A DNA stretch of 64,000 bases from Nakamurella sp. PAMC28650 (GTDB taxonomy: Bacteria > Actinomycetota > Actinomycetes > Mycobacteriales > Nakamurellaceae), in NCBI RefSeq assembly GCF_014303395.1, contig NZ_CP060298.1, positions 3,739,001 through 3,803,000 of the forward strand, given 5' to 3'. The position numbers and the translations under genes are program-made. Of the stretch, positions 42,481 to 51,303 are shown in pieces. How positions within the stretch are numbered: position 1 is the first letter of the stretch; the number at the start of each line of letters is the position of its first letter. A model generated the notes under the pieces. That model ran no database searches. It was given only the letters and a program-made list of their open reading frames with translations, and was not told where the DNA came from.

Positions 42481-44622
42481 GTGCGCCCCTTGACGAAGAG
42501 CCCGGCCGCGGGGCTGCCGACCGACCGCCTGCCGCAGGCGGTCACCGTGACCGCCCGGGGAGATCGCACCTTCCGGCCGGACATCCAGGGCCTGCGGGCG
42601 ATCGCCGTCGTGCTGGTGGTGCTCTACCACGCGGGGGTGCCCGGTCTGGTCGGCGGCTACGTCGGGGTGGACGTCTTCTTCGTCATCTCCGGATTCCTGA
42701 TCACCCGCCAGCTGGTCGCCGAACACCTGCGCAGCGGCCGGATCTCGCTGTCCGGCTTCTATGCCAGGCGGATCCGCCGGCTGCTGCCCTCGGCGCTGAC
42801 GGTGATCGTGGCGACCGAGTTGGTGGCGCGCTTCTGGGGGCCGCCACTGCAGGCGCCTTCGGTGGCCCGGGACGGCATCTTCAGCACCTTCTACCTGATG
42901 AACTACCGGCTGGCCGCACTCGGTATCGACTACCAGAACGCCGGTGGGCCGGTGTCGCCACTGCAGCATTTCTGGTCGCTCGCCGTCGAGGAGCAGTTCT
43001 ACATCTTCTGGCCGCTGGTCATCATCGTGCTCGGGATCCTGGTGCGCACGATGTTGATCCGCACCCTGGCGGTCGTGGCGGCCGGTGCGGTGGTGACCTC
43101 GTTCGTGCTGTCGATCCTGGTCACCGGGCACGACGCCGCACTGGCCTACTTCGCCCTGCAGACCCGGGCCTGGGAACTCGGGATCGGCGCGTTGATCACG
43201 CTGGCCACCCCCTGGCTGCTGCGCTTACCGGCCGTCCTGACGACCGTCTCCGGTTGGTCGGGTCTCGTCCTGATCGTGGCCGCAGCCCTGCTCTACACCG
43301 ACGCCACCCCGTTTCCGGGCAGCGCTGCCGCACTCCCCGTCGTCGGCGCCGCACTGGTGATCGCCTCCGGTGTGACGCCCAGGACCGCAGCATCGGGCAC
43401 GCGCACGGCCGAACTCCTGCTGGGCCGCTCCGGGATGGCGTTCCTCGGCCGGATGTCCTACGGCTGGTACCTCTGGCACTGGCCGATGATCGTCCTGGTG
43501 CCGGTGGTGATCGGGGCGGCCTTCGGTTGGCCGGCCAAGCTCGGAGTGTCGGTCCTGGCCCTGGGCCTCGCGGTCGTGATGCAGTCCGTCATCGAGAAGC
43601 CTGCTGCGCGCGGAAGATGGGGGCCGCGCCGCTGGCTCGTCGGCGGAGCACTGATGTCCGCGTCGGCAACGGTGGTGGCGGTGTTGGTCCTGGTGCTTCC
43701 GCAGGCCGGCCTGAACAACACCGGGCCGGCCTCGGCGTTGAGCCTGGAGGGCCTCGACACCGCACAGTTGAGCGCACTGCTCGACCGGGCGTACGTCTCC
43801 CCGGACATCCCCTCGAACCTCTCGCCGACCCTGTCCGCCGCAGTGGGCGATGTCCCGCCGACGACCGCGAACGGGTGTCACGCCGCCTTCCTGGAAGTCG
43901 CCCAACCGCCATGCGTGTTCGGTGATCCCGTCGGCCGGCGGACCGTGGTGCTGTTCGGCGACTCGCACGCCGAGCAGTGGTTCGGCGCGCTGGACGCGCT
44001 CGCCGCGGCGAAGGGTTGGAAGTTCGTCTCCTGGACGAAGGCGGCGTGCCCGCTGGCCGACGTCACCTTCCGCAGCGCGCAGCTGCAGCGTCCCTACACC
44101 GAGTGTCCGGCCTGGCGGACGGCCACCGAGCAGAAGATCGCCGACCTGCACCCGGACCTGGTCATCGCCAGCGGAGCCGACCCGCTCCCCGGTCCGTCCT
44201 ACCCGAACGTCACCTGGTCCGGCCGGACCGTCAGCACGCTGTCCGTTCTGAAGAGGGCCGCAGCCCAGGTCGTGTACCTCGCGGACACCCCGCTGCCCGG
44301 TACCGACGTCCCCGTCTGCCTGGCCGCGCACCTGAGGTCGCCGCAGCAGTGCACCTTCACCCGCGAATCGCTGACCGCCGGCCTGACCGCACAGAACCAA
44401 CAGCCGGGTCGCCACGCCGCCGTCCTCGCCGCAGCGCGTGGCCTGGGTGTCACGGTGATCGACCCGACCGACTGGTTCTGCTCGGCCGGCGGATGCCCGG
44501 TGATCGTCGAGAACACCCTGCTCTACCGCGACGCCACCCACATGACGCAGTCCTACAGCCGGATCCTGGCTCCGACGATGGGGCGCGCGCTGGCGGGTGT
44601 GGTGCCGTGGATGGGGACCTGA
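42481..44622 (+). CDS. OafA/YrhL-type acyltransferase with SGNH domain
   Basis: A 713-residue membrane O-acyltransferase. Residues 30-400 are an Acyltransferase_3 domain with about ten helices; RPDIQGLRAIAVVLVVLYHAG carries the conserved RxxR/His motif and GYVGVDVFFVISGFLI follows. The C-terminal extracytoplasmic SGNH hydrolase-like domain has GDSHAEQW (Ser) and RDATHMT (Asp/His). Such enzymes O-acetylate surface polysaccharide or peptidoglycan. The GTG at 42481 has no ribosome binding site and lies 7 nt beyond TAACAT, suggesting a leaderless mRNA. Confidence 0.9.
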   Translation: MRPLTKSPAAGLPTDRLPQAVTVTARGDRTFRPDIQGLRAIAVVLVVLYHAGVPGLVGGYVGVDVFFVISGFLITRQLVAEHLRSGRISLSGFYARRIRRLLPSALTVIVATELVARFWGPPLQAPSVARDGIFSTFYLMNYRLAALGIDYQNAGGPVSPLQHFWSLAVEEQFYIFWPLVIIVLGILVRTMLIRTLAVVAAGAVVTSFVLSILVTGHDAALAYFALQTRAWELGIGALITLATPWLLRLPAVLTTVSGWSGLVLIVAAALLYTDATPFPGSAAALPVVGAALVIASGVTPRTAASGTRTAELLLGRSGMAFLGRMSYGWYLWHWPMIVLVPVVIGAAFGWPAKLGVSVLALGLAVVMQSVIEKPAARGRWGPRRWLVGGALMSASATVVAVLVLVLPQAGLNNTGPASALSLEGLDTAQLSALLDRAYVSPDIPSNLSPTLSAAVGDVPPTTANGCHAAFLEVAQPPCVFGDPVGRRTVVLFGDSHAEQWFGALDALAAAKGWKFVSWTKAACPLADVTFRSAQLQRPYTECPAWRTATEQKIADLHPDLVIASGADPLPGPSYPNVTWSGRTVSTLSVLKRAAAQVVYLADTPLPGTDVPVCLAAHLRSPQQCTFTRESLTAGLTAQNQQPGRHAAVLAAARGLGVTVIDPTDWFCSAGGCPVIVENTLLYRDATHMTQSYSRILAPTMGRALAGVVPWMGT

Positions 44623-44653
44623 AGATCTCCCCCGATGCCCTAGGGTCAGCGAT

Positions 44654-45019
44654 ATGGCCACGGAAGACACAGTCCTCGTCATCGATTCCGACGGATCGGC
44701 GACGACGGTGGCCTGGCCGGCTCCGGAGGACGGACGTCAGGAGGCCCTGCACCGGGCGCTCGGATCGGCCCAGGCGAAGATGCTGCGCTGCGGCAAGGGC
44801 ATCCTGGGGTTCTTCGACCAGGACGGGGAGAGGTCCGGTCGGGCACCGAACTCGTTCGCCACCAGGGCGTTCGCCGAACAGGGCATCGAGCTGGGCGATC
44901 CGATCTTCGGACCGGTCGTGTTCGCCCGGAACCCCAGCAAGGGCAGCATCGTCAAGGCTTTGACCGACGCCCAGGCGGCGAATCTGCTGGTGGTGACCGG
45001 TGCCCGACTCACCGGCTGA
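44654..45019 (+). CDS. small protein, DUF3846-like
   Basis: A 121-residue protein starting at ATG 44654 (MATEDTVLVIDSDGSATTVA). The pattern DGERSGRAPNSFATRAFAEQ, DPIFGPVVFARNP and ALTDAQAANLL resembles DUF3846 proteins, which have the same N-rATA-GpvvV-lTDeQ layout; that match is by eye. No transmembrane segment. It overlaps the FUSC transporter gene by 20 bp. Function unknown. Confidence 0.65.
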   Translation: MATEDTVLVIDSDGSATTVAWPAPEDGRQEALHRALGSAQAKMLRCGKGILGFFDQDGERSGRAPNSFATRAFAEQGIELGDPIFGPVVFARNPSKGSIVKALTDAQAANLLVVTGARLTG

Positions 45020-47225
45020 GGTCCACGACCCGTTGCGGGCCGCCCGTGCATCCGGGGTCGACCGATTGCTCCAGGAGTTCCGCGACGCACGGGATCGGTT
45101 CGTCGCATCCGATCCGGGCTGGGCGCGACTGCGCCAGGGGGTGCGGGCGATCGTGGCCGTCGGCAGCACCCTGCTGGTGGAGTTCGCCCTCGCGCAACTG
45201 CTCGGGGAACCGGCCCTGCTGGGCATGCTGCTGGGTGCGGTCGTCGCGATGTTGATGTCCACCGGTATCCGTGACGAACACCGCAGGGTGATCGCCCTGA
45301 CGGCCGGTGCCGCTCCCTTCGCCGCCGCCGGCGGTGCCTCGCTCGGCGTCCTCACCGCCGAGCAGCACCTGCTCGGCCTGGTGACCTTCGTCCTGGTCTC
45401 CTTCGGTGCGGTCTGGATCCGCCGGTTCGGCCCCCGGTGGTTCACCCTGGGATTTTTGCTGTGGCAGGGATTCTTCTTCGCCCTCCTGCTGCACCCACCC
45501 GTCTCGTCCCTGCCCTTCCTGCTCATCGCCATCGCGGTGAGCGGCGTCTGGGTCGGCGGGCTGCTGCTCACCGTCCTGTTCGAGGATCCGCAGGGCAGGC
45601 TGCTCCGCATCGTCACCGCACTGCGGGCCAGGGCCCGGTCCGGGATCGCGGCTGCGGTCGGGGTTCTCGACGAGCCCCGCGATCCGCGGGCGATCCGGCA
45701 GCTGCGCCGACAGCTGATCCAGCTGTCCGAGATCGCCCTGCTGCTGGACGGTCGACTGGCCGACCGCCGCGCCCTGCCCGAAGGTGTCCCGCCGGCCCGG
45801 ATGCGCCGGTGGACGGTCGACTTCGAGATCGGTATGGACGAAGTGGCCGGTGCCACGGTCGACATCGCGACCCGACTGACGGACGTTCCGCCGGCCACCG
45901 TCGCGGTGGTCCGGCAGGTGCTGACCGCGCTGGGCTGGGCCGACGCCGGCCGTGCGGTCAGCGCCGCAGAACAGATCGACCTGACGGACGAGAGCAACGT
46001 CCCGGCCGTCCGCCGGCTCGCCAGTGCCGCCCTGTTCCTGCTGGAGACGGTGCGCAGATGGGATTCCGGTGAGCTGCGCTCGCCGGCCCCGGCGGGGACC
46101 GACGGCCCAGCCGACATCCTCGACGAGGACGAGGGTTTCGAGCCGGTCGTCAATCTGATCGGCGGGAACCTCCCGGGCTCTGCCCTGCTCGCGCAGCAGA
46201 CGATCGAGCGGGTCGACGCGGGTCGGTGGTCGCCGTCCCGGATGCGTCTGACGACGCGGCAGGCCATCCAGGCGGGCGTGGCGGCGGGACTGGCCATCGT
46301 GGCCGGCGAGGCGATCTCGACGCAGCGGTTCTACTGGGCGGTGATCGCTGCGTTCGTGGCGTTCGCCGGCACCGCGACCTCCGGCGAGACCCTGCAGAAG
46401 GGCGCGAGCCGCATCGTCGGGACCGTGCTGGGGCTGGTCGGCGCCGTCGGCCTTGCCGATCTCGTCAACGGTCACAAGGGGGTCGCCATCGCCGCCATCC
46501 TCGGCTGCGTCTTCCTGGCGTTCTTCCTGCAACAGCTCTCCTACGGACTGATGGTCTTCTTCATCACCGTGATGCTCGGGCAGCTGTACACGTTGCTGGG
46601 CAGCTACAGCGATGAACTGCTGCTGGTCAGGCTGGCCGAGACGGTGGCCGGCGCCGCGATCGGCATCCTGGTCTCTCTGCTGGTCCTGCCGACGCACAGC
46701 CGGGCGACCCTTCGGGTCGCCCGGCAGTCCTTCCTGGGAAGCCTCGGTGATCTGCTGGAGGCCTGCGCGGTGACTCTCGAGGGCCAGGTCCCGGAACGGG
46801 ACCTGCTCACCCTCACGGTGTCGCTGGACGCCGGTGGCCGTCAGCTGGTCCGGACCCGTCGGGCACTGACCAAGGGCCGACTCTTCGGCGCCGACCGGGC
46901 GGGGCTGCGTCATCGGATCACCGTGCTCGGCTCGTGCGGCGCCTCGGCGCGGACGGTGGCGGCGTCCATCTCCGGCGCGCGTCCGGACGCCGGGCTCGCG
47001 CGGGCCAGTCGTGAACTGGCGGCCGAGGCACGCCGCCTGGGTGATCTGCCCCATCTCGGGCAGCCGGGGGAGTCGGGTCCGGGTGAGGTCACGGCCCTGC
47101 ACCGGGTGCGGTCCCTGCTGGAGGAGGTACCGCCGGACAACCGTATCGCCCTGCACGCGCTGCGCCGGCTGAACGAGGCGCTGGCCCTGCTGGGCCCCCG
47201 TTCGGTCGTTGCGCCGTCGGTGTGA
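45000..47225 (+). CDS. FUSC family (aromatic-acid-exporter-like) membrane protein
   Basis: A 741-residue protein with the duplicated FUSC layout: a membrane block at about 45-190 (LLGMLLGAVVAMLMSTGIRDE, FLLWQGFFFALLL), a cytosolic stretch, and a second block at about 420-560 (RQAIQAGVAAGLAIVAGEAIS, FYWAVIAAFVAFAGTATSGETL), then a cytosolic C-terminus. Relatives include AaeB and YccS. Probably exports aromatic or other organic acids. The GTG at 45000 overlaps the upstream small gene by 20 bp, so the two may be coupled. Confidence 0.85.
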   Translation: MPDSPAEVHDPLRAARASGVDRLLQEFRDARDRFVASDPGWARLRQGVRAIVAVGSTLLVEFALAQLLGEPALLGMLLGAVVAMLMSTGIRDEHRRVIALTAGAAPFAAAGGASLGVLTAEQHLLGLVTFVLVSFGAVWIRRFGPRWFTLGFLLWQGFFFALLLHPPVSSLPFLLIAIAVSGVWVGGLLLTVLFEDPQGRLLRIVTALRARARSGIAAAVGVLDEPRDPRAIRQLRRQLIQLSEIALLLDGRLADRRALPEGVPPARMRRWTVDFEIGMDEVAGATVDIATRLTDVPPATVAVVRQVLTALGWADAGRAVSAAEQIDLTDESNVPAVRRLASAALFLLETVRRWDSGELRSPAPAGTDGPADILDEDEGFEPVVNLIGGNLPGSALLAQQTIERVDAGRWSPSRMRLTTRQAIQAGVAAGLAIVAGEAISTQRFYWAVIAAFVAFAGTATSGETLQKGASRIVGTVLGLVGAVGLADLVNGHKGVAIAAILGCVFLAFFLQQLSYGLMVFFITVMLGQLYTLLGSYSDELLLVRLAETVAGAAIGILVSLLVLPTHSRATLRVARQSFLGSLGDLLEACAVTLEGQVPERDLLTLTVSLDAGGRQLVRTRRALTKGRLFGADRAGLRHRITVLGSCGASARTVAASISGARPDAGLARASRELAAEARRLGDLPHLGQPGESGPGEVTALHRVRSLLEEVPPDNRIALHALRRLNEALALLGPRSVVAPSV

Positions 47226-47364
47226 TCCGTCAGGCCATCGCGCGGGACGACGAAACGCACCGCCGCTGCGTCGGGTCGTCGCCGAACGGCGGTGGACTCG
47301 GTATTCTCGACCGGACGGGTGAGCGGTCCTCGGCTCTGCCCCATGGTCGGTCAAGGAGCCTCGC

Positions 47365-48018
47365 GTGACGCAGAGCATCCCGACGACGCTGGCCGGAGGT
47401 GTGGAGGAGCCGGCGGGTGACTACACCTACGACGTGCCGGCCGACCGCTGGTGGTGGTCGGACGAGGTCTACCTGATGCACGGCTTCACGCCGGGCCAGG
47501 TCGTCCCGACCACGGCTCTCCTGCTGTCCCACAAACATCCCGACGATCGCGACCGGGCCGCCGCCGTACTGGCGGCGGCCATCGCGGGGTCGGGCCAGTA
47601 CTGCTGCCGGCACCGGATCATCGATGCACGTCGCCGCGTCCACACCGTTGTCTCGCTGGGGCACGCAGTGGTCGACCAGGAGACCGGGAAGGTGATCCGG
47701 ATCGTCGGCAATTTCGTCGACCTGACCCGGTCGGAATACATGAACGTGGCCGGCGCCGTGCAGCAGGCGCTGGACGGTGCGGCGGAGAGCCGGGCCGTGA
47801 TCGAGCAGGCCAAGGGCGCCTTGATGATCACCCACGGCTTCTCGGCCGATGAAGCGTTCGTGCTGCTAAGACACACTTCTCAACAGAAGAACATCAAGAT
47901 CCGGGAGCTCGCCACGATGTTGGTCGACTCCTTCAGCGGACGCGGGACCGGCGGACGCACCGCTGCCCAGATGATCGCTGCTTCGCTGGCCGAACCGCAG
48001 GGTCAGGTCGAGCCCTGA
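47365..48018 (+). CDS. PAS-ANTAR domain RNA-binding regulator
   Basis: A 217-residue protein. The N-terminal PAS fold (RWWWSDEVYLMHGFTPGQVV, FVDLTRSEYMN) is a probable sensor. The C-terminal ANTAR domain (VIEQAKGALMITHGFSADEA, LATMLVDSF) binds paired RNA hairpins and acts as a transcription antiterminator. AAGGAG precedes the GTG. Its stop faces the SigK-like gene's stop 9 bp away. PAS-ANTAR proteins are especially frequent in actinobacteria; targets here are unknown. Confidence 0.9.
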   Translation: MTQSIPTTLAGGVEEPAGDYTYDVPADRWWWSDEVYLMHGFTPGQVVPTTALLLSHKHPDDRDRAAAVLAAAIAGSGQYCCRHRIIDARRRVHTVVSLGHAVVDQETGKVIRIVGNFVDLTRSEYMNVAGAVQQALDGAAESRAVIEQAKGALMITHGFSADEAFVLLRHTSQQKNIKIRELATMLVDSFSGRGTGGRTAAQMIAASLAEPQGQVEP

Positions 48019-48027
48019 ACCCGGGTG

Positions 48028-48639
48028 TCAGGCCACGGCCACGCAGACTCCCTGCTGGGAGATGGTCTCGCGAATACGGATGAGCCCGTCGCGCACCCTG
48101 GTCTTCAGCGTGGCCAGCGGAATACCAAGGGCCAGCGCGATCTCCGCGTAGGGCTGTTCGGTGAAGAAGGCCATGGTCACCGCTTCACGTTGTAGCGCAG
48201 TGACTTCCAGTAATCCCAGGTGCAGCATGGAGATGTCCAGCTGGGTCAGCACCGACTCCTCCACCGAGTCGAACTCACGGCGGAACCCATGGTCGAAGTG
48301 CCGCTGGTCCCGGGTCCGGGCCGCCTGGCAGTGCCGAATCCGGTCGATGGTCCGGGTCCGTGCGATCTGGGTGATCCACCCCATGGCGGCGCCTCTGGAC
48401 GGGTCGAAACGGCCCGCCAACCGCCAGATCTCGAGCATGACCTCCTGGGCCACCTCCTCCGCCTGGTGGAAATCCCTGAGCAGCGCGAGGGCGATCCCTC
48501 TGATCGTCGGGAACTGCAGGTCGTAGAGCTCAGCAAAAGCCTTCTCGTCACCGTGGGCAACCAGAGAAACCAGGAGGTCGACGCGATCGAACATAGCATC
48601 TGGGGATTCGCCGAGGCTGGAGCGTGAGGTCTGACGCAT
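48028..48639 (-). CDS. ECF RNA polymerase sigma factor, SigK-like
   Basis: A 203-residue ECF sigma factor. Region 2 (DEKAFAELYDLQFPTIRGIA, AEEVAQEVMLEIWR, GWITQIARTRTIDRIR) and region 4 (LQREAVTMAFFTEQPYAEIA, LGIPLATLKTRVRDGLIRIR) are complete. It resembles SigK of mycobacteria, but no rskA-type anti-sigma gene follows; instead the convergent PAS-ANTAR gene ends 9 bp away. I prefer the ATG at 48639; an ATG at 48663 and one at 48594 are alternatives. Confidence 0.88.
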   Translation of the reverse strand: MRQTSRSSLGESPDAMFDRVDLLVSLVAHGDEKAFAELYDLQFPTIRGIALALLRDFHQAEEVAQEVMLEIWRLAGRFDPSRGAAMGWITQIARTRTIDRIRHCQAARTRDQRHFDHGFRREFDSVEESVLTQLDISMLHLGLLEVTALQREAVTMAFFTEQPYAEIALALGIPLATLKTRVRDGLIRIRETISQQGVCVAVA

Positions 48640-49195
48640 GTCAAAGCCTGTCGGTAGATCCAAACAGCCCGTTTTTTTGAGCCAATTCGACTATAGCGCG
48701 GACGATCTCAGGTGTATCCACCCGATCGGATGCGATCTCGTCAGTCCATCGAGAAATCCGATTACTGTGCGTGACGCTGGATTCAGCCTCTCGGGTCCGA
48801 TCTGGCCATCACCGTGCGTGATCGAGACCGGTCCGGGTTCGAGAGGCCGCCGGCCCCAGCGAAATCGAGGTTCCACGATCCAAGGCCGGGACGACCCTGC
48901 CGGCTGCTTGTTCAACCGTCAGGGTCTTGAGTTCGTGACCCACGTGGTCATCGCCAACCCCTTGTCCGGTGCCCTGGATGCCCGGATTCAAACAATCCCC
49001 GGCCCGGTCCTCAGGCTTCGCGGTGCCGGCCCACCTGGTCCACCGGGCCGGCTGCCGGCCGACCCGGACGTCTGTGCGTGCCGACACCGGGACATCTGTG
49101 ATAGCAACACCTGTGCCGAACCGGACCTCCGCGCCGGCCACCAGTGAGGGACGCCTGTCCCGCCGAAGTCCGACCACCACCGAGAGGCCCCGCCC
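48640..49195. other. 556-bp region without a supported gene
   Basis: The gap between the divergent sigma factor and azoreductase genes is long. A plus-strand frame at 48638-49147 is Pro/Arg-rich and matches nothing I recognise. A T-run (48671-48677, six or more T) and the sequence around 48690 are more A/T-rich than the surroundings and could hold the sigma gene's promoter. Confidence 0.45.
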
Positions 49196-49846
49196 GTGCC
49201 GACCCTGCTGCACCTGGACTCGTCCGCCGATCTGACCGGGTCGGTGAGCCGCGAACTGACGGCCCGGTTCGCCGCCGCGTGGTCGGCCCTCGGACCCGCG
49301 CACGTGGTCGTGCGGCGGGATCTGCACTCCGATCCCCTTCCCCACCTGCCCACCAACGCGCTGCACTGGGCCCCCCGACTCCGTCGGCCGGGGCAGAGTG
49401 TGCCGCCCGAGGCAGAAGCGCTGCAGGACAGGCTGATCCAGGAGCTGATCCCCGCGGATGCAGTGGTGATCGGTGCCCCGATGTACAACTGGTCGATGCC
49501 CTCGACCCTCAAGGCCTGGGTGGACTACGTGCAGGTCGGGGGAACCACCTCTCCGTTCGACGAACCGACGCAGCCGCTGGCCGGCACGCCGGTCGTCATC
49601 GTCTCCAGCCGCGGCGGGCAGTACGGCCCGGGGTCGGGGAACGAGGGCACCGAGCACGGTGTGCCGGCGCTGCAGCAGGCCCTCGGGGGTGCCCTCGGCA
49701 TGCAGGTGACGGTCGTCATCGCCGAATTGACCCTCGCGCCGACCGTCGAAGCGATGGCGCCGCTCCGCGACCGCGCCGACGCCAACCTGCAGCAGGCCCG
49801 GTCCAGCATCGACGAACTGGCGGCCCGGCTGGGCGCCGACGCCTGA
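49196..49846 (+). CDS. FMN-dependent NADH-azoreductase / NAD(P)H quinone reductase
   Basis: A 216-residue flavodoxin-fold protein of the AzoR type: [19 protein letters not shown] binds the FMN phosphate, and [20 protein letters not shown] is the signature FMN-isoalloxazine loop; [15 protein letters not shown] is also conserved. It reduces azo dyes and quinones in vitro in other bacteria; a role in quinone detoxification is likely. GTG start; no clear ribosome binding site. Confidence 0.92.
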   Translation: MPTLLHLDSSADLTGSVSRELTARFAAAWSALGPAHVVVRRDLHSDPLPHLPTNALHWAPRLRRPGQSVPPEAEALQDRLIQELIPADAVVIGAPMYNWSMPSTLKAWVDYVQVGGTTSPFDEPTQPLAGTPVVIVSSRGGQYGPGSGNEGTEHGVPALQQALGGALGMQVTVVIAELTLAPTVEAMAPLRDRADANLQQARSSIDELAARLGADA

Positions 49847-49850
49847 TCGC

Positions 49851-49877
49851 CGGTGGGCCCGGTGGGCCCGGTGGGCA
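49851..49877. repeat. three copies of CGGTGGGCC
   Basis: The 9-bp unit CGGTGGGCC is repeated three times in succession, the last copy imperfect at its end, beginning just after the azoreductase stop. It can fold with neighbouring GGGCCC and may act as a terminator. Confidence 0.6.
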
Positions 49878-49977
49878 AGGTCACCCTGATTCGATACCTC
49901 TGATTGCCCGCGGTGGAACGTCCGTCACACGCCCCGACTTGTACGGTCAGGCGTCGATATCTTCCACAGGGGGGTCA

Positions 49978-51264
49978 ATGGTCACCGTCAAACGTTCCAG
50001 GTATCACCCGCAGGGATCGGTGAGTCGAGTCAGGCGCTGTCGCCAACTCGTGATCGGATTTGCCGTCGTGGCCCTGGTGTTCAAGGTGATGATGGCGTTC
50101 CAGACCTACGGCACGGGCGACATCGGGCACTGGAGGGATTTCTCGACCGGGGTTCGGCAGGCCGGCCCGATCGGTGTCTACGGGTTGTCCTGGCCCACCT
50201 CGTTCTACAACCACCCTCCCCTGATCGGCTACTTCCTGGAGATCGTCAACGGTCTGCAGCATCTGGGGATCAAGCTGCAGAGCACCATCCGCACGGCCTC
50301 GAGCCTGGCCGACGTGGTCACCGCGGTGGTGGTCTTCGAGCTGTTGCGCAGGCGCGGGTCACTGAAGATCGCCACCTGGTCGGGGGTGCTCGTCGGTGTC
50401 AGCCCGGTGTTGTTCACGGTGTCGGGGTTCCACGGCAACACCGACCCGATCTTCACCATGCTGACGTTGCTCAGCGTGTACCTGCTCGCCGACCGCGACC
50501 GACCGGTCATGGCCGGGGCGGCCATGGCGCTGGCCCTTGGCATCAAGATCGTGCCGGTCGTCGCCGTCCCCGCCCTGCTCATCTATGCGCTCAGCCGTGG
50601 GACACGGACCTTCTGGCAGTACGCGGCCGGCCTCGGTGTGGTGTTCGCGATCACCTGGGGACCTACTCTGGTGTTGCAGGGTGGAAACGTGTTCACCGAC
50701 GTGATCGGTTACAAGGGAGTGGATCTGCGCCAGTGGGGTCTGGTGCAGATCGGCCACTGGCTCGGTGATCCCGCCTGGACGACGTTCCTGGCCGGACCCG
50801 GACGTTTCGTGGTCCTGCTGCTCTGCTGCGCGGTGCCCGCCTACTTCGTCTGGCGGCGGCCCAGCACGTTGGCCGCCGCGGTCGGCCTGGCCCTGGTCGG
50901 ATTTCTCGTGCTCTCGCCTGCATTCGGCATCCAGTACACGGTGTGGCCGCTGGCCGGTGCCTACCTGATCCGGTTCGGCACGGCGACGGCCTACAACCTT
51001 GCCGCGGGCTGGATGACGATCGCGATCTACAACGCCTGGAACCGTGGCCTGCCCTGGAACATCGGACACTCGACGCGGTACACCTCCGGTCAGGTCGACG
51101 TCGGCATCATCGCCTGGGCCGCTCTGCTGGCCGTGGCCGTGCAGGGGATGGTGCTGCTGGTGTCGAAGACCCGCAGGTCGGCCCTGACCGACGCGGACGA
51201 CTGGGTCAAGCCCGCCTGGCTCACCCGCCTCGGTCGGACCTCGGCACTGCGACCCGACGCGTGA
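49978..51264 (+). CDS. polytopic membrane protein, GT-C glycosyltransferase-like (GT87-type)
   Basis: A 428-residue membrane protein with about ten hydrophobic helices. The early loop GDIGHWRDFSTGV followed by YGLSWPTSFYNHPPLIGYFL, and GIKIVPVVAVPALLIYAL in the middle resemble actinobacterial GT87/DUF2029-type mannosyltransferases that use polyprenyl-phospho-sugars. The catalytic Asp would be in TYGTGDIGHW. The ATG at 49978 follows ACAGGGGGG. Role in mannolipid or glycan synthesis is inferred only from family resemblance. Confidence 0.75.
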   Translation: MVTVKRSRYHPQGSVSRVRRCRQLVIGFAVVALVFKVMMAFQTYGTGDIGHWRDFSTGVRQAGPIGVYGLSWPTSFYNHPPLIGYFLEIVNGLQHLGIKLQSTIRTASSLADVVTAVVVFELLRRRGSLKIATWSGVLVGVSPVLFTVSGFHGNTDPIFTMLTLLSVYLLADRDRPVMAGAAMALALGIKIVPVVAVPALLIYALSRGTRTFWQYAAGLGVVFAITWGPTLVLQGGNVFTDVIGYKGVDLRQWGLVQIGHWLGDPAWTTFLAGPGRFVVLLLCCAVPAYFVWRRPSTLAAAVGLALVGFLVLSPAFGIQYTVWPLAGAYLIRFGTATAYNLAAGWMTIAIYNAWNRGLPWNIGHSTRYTSGQVDVGIIAWAALLAVAVQGMVLLVSKTRRSALTDADDWVKPAWLTRLGRTSALRPDA

Positions 51265-51303
51265 TCCGGCGTCCCGACGCTCGTTCCCCGCGCTCGGGCC
51301 GGG

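Noticed and set aside
48638..49147. 169-residue plus-strand frame between sigma factor and azoreductase
   Set aside because: Pro/Arg/Gly-rich, overlaps the sigma gene start, and has no known family or good start signal.
49144..49977. Upstream extension of the GT-C gene's frame
   Set aside because: It overlaps the azoreductase gene in another frame; the strong ribosome binding site and membrane start are at 49978.
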